Source: an uncultured Methylocystaceae bacterium
Lineage (GTDB): Bacteria > Pseudomonadota > Alphaproteobacteria > Rhizobiales > Beijerinckiaceae
Assembly (NCBI GenBank): GCA_945956975.1
Contig: CAMFKC010000200.1
Location: 1-5,583, forward strand
Length of the DNA: 5,583 nucleotides
Direction of reading: 5' to 3'
Part shown: piece by piece, positions 5,008 to 5,583 of the stretch
Layout: every line of letters starts with the position of its first letter
How positions within the stretch are numbered: position 1 is the first letter of the stretch
Made by a program: the position numbers and the translations under genes
Notes under the pieces: generated by a model
Seen by the model: the letters and a program-made list of their open reading frames with translations, nothing else
Told to the model about the DNA's origin: nothing
Databases searched by the model: none

Positions 5008-5583
5008 TTGGCAGACAACGACGACAGCAAGGACGAGGGCGAACAGCCGCCGTCCGACATCAGGCCCGTTTCCATCGTCGACGAGATGAAGCGTTCGTAT
5101 CTCGATTACGCCATGAGCGTGATTGTCTCGCGCGCGCTCCCTGACGTCAGGGACGGCCTTAAGCCCGTGCATCGCCGCATCATGTTCTCGATGCACGAGA
5201 ACAGCCACACGCCCGACAAGCCCTATGTGAAGTCCGCGCGCATCGTCGGCGACGTCATGGGTAAGTATCACCCGCATGGCGACGCCGCGATCTACGACGC
5301 GCTGGTGCGCATGGCGCAGCCCTTCTCGATGCGCCTGCCGCTGATCGACGGGCAGGGCAATTTCGGCTCGGTCGACGGCGATCCGCCGGCGGCCATGCGC
5401 TACACGGAATCGCGCCTCGCACGGCCCGCGCTCGCTCTGCTCGAGGACATCGACGAAGGCACGGTCGACTTCCAGCCGAACTACGACGGCAAGGAGCACG
5501 AACCCGTCGTCCTGCCCGCGCGCTTCCCCAACCTGCTGGTCAATGGCGCGGGCGGCATCGCGGTCGGCATGGCGACCAACATC
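5008..5583 (+). CDS. gyrA: GyrA, DNA gyrase subunit A (5' part; runs off the window)
   Basis: The first 192 residues of the breakage-reunion subunit of DNA gyrase, which with GyrB introduces negative supercoils. SYLDYAMSVIVSRALPDVRD (30-49), GLKPVHRRI (50-58), KYHPHGD (86-92), MAQPFSMR (102-109), DGQGNFGS (114-121), AAMRYTE (128-134) and NLLVNG (175-180) are GyrA hallmarks and favour GyrA over ParC. The catalytic tyrosine is Tyr132 (E. coli Tyr122), next to Arg131. In the quinolone region, E. coli Ser83 corresponds to Ala93 and Asp87 to Asp97. The start is TTG at 5008: the frame is closed by TGA at 4966-4968, no ATG or GTG lies between, and the next ATG (5086) would remove conserved N-terminal residues. 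MADNDD is a typical alphaproteobacterial GyrA beginning. GAAAG (4994-4998) is a weak ribosome binding site. Confidence 0.96.
   Translation, partial: MADNDDSKDEGEQPPSDIRPVSIVDEMKRSYLDYAMSVIVSRALPDVRDGLKPVHRRIMFSMHENSHTPDKPYVKSARIVGDVMGKYHPHGDAAIYDALVRMAQPFSMRLPLIDGQGNFGSVDGDPPAAMRYTESRLARPALALLEDIDEGTVDFQPNYDGKEHEPVVLPARFPNLLVNGAGGIAVGMATNI

Noticed and set aside
4951..5499. Minus-strand open frame of 182 codons opposite the 5' end of gyrA
   Set aside because: The plus strand clearly encodes conserved GyrA motifs in this interval, so the opposite frame is a shadow.
1..5583. CRISPR array, insertion sequence, prophage or defence system
   Set aside because: There are no regularly spaced direct repeats, transposase or integrase motifs, or defence-related domains. 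All recognised genes are housekeeping types with uniform base composition.

Overview
The window is an ordinary, GC-rich, densely coding chromosomal segment of an alphaproteobacterium, most likely of the order Hyphomicrobiales (Rhizobiales). This rests on three things: the gene set and order of the suf cluster, the alphaproteobacterial form of GyrA, and intergenic repeat types that I recall as common in that order. The genus cannot be fixed from the sequence alone.

Layout: positions 1-90 hold the edge of a palindromic intergenic repeat and then the start of sufC. From 91 to 4264 runs a co-directional iron-sulfur cluster assembly operon, sufC-sufD-sufS-sufT-sufA. The sufC/sufD and sufD/sufS junctions are 4-base ATGA overlaps, sufS/sufT is a 12-base gap, and sufT/sufA is a 69-base gap with small inverted repeats and a very strong ribosome binding site. 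Positions 4265-4471 are non-coding and carry two hairpin repeat copies in opposite orientation, plus a possible third, degenerate copy. A TfoX N-terminal-domain protein with a basic C-terminal tail follows (4472-4888). A 119-base spacer with a candidate promoter and a GC-rich hairpin leads into the 5' part of gyrA, which probably starts at a TTG codon (5008) and runs off the window end.

Function: SufS removes sulfur from cysteine. SufC and SufD, with a SufB that is not in this window, form the scaffold complex on which the cluster is built. SufA is an A-type carrier, and the SufT/DUF59 protein is an accessory maturation factor. The catalytic and ligand residues I know for these families are all present, so the genes look intact. 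gyrA is an unrelated housekeeping gene (DNA gyrase subunit A), and the TfoX-like protein has no assigned role.

I found no convincing new biological system. The points most worth a second look are the inverted pair of hairpin repeats downstream of sufA, whose stems differ by two compensatory base-pair swaps; the gyrA TTG start and natural alanine at the main quinolone-resistance position; the basic tail on the TfoX-like protein; and the repeat in the short region before sufC where sufB might have been expected.
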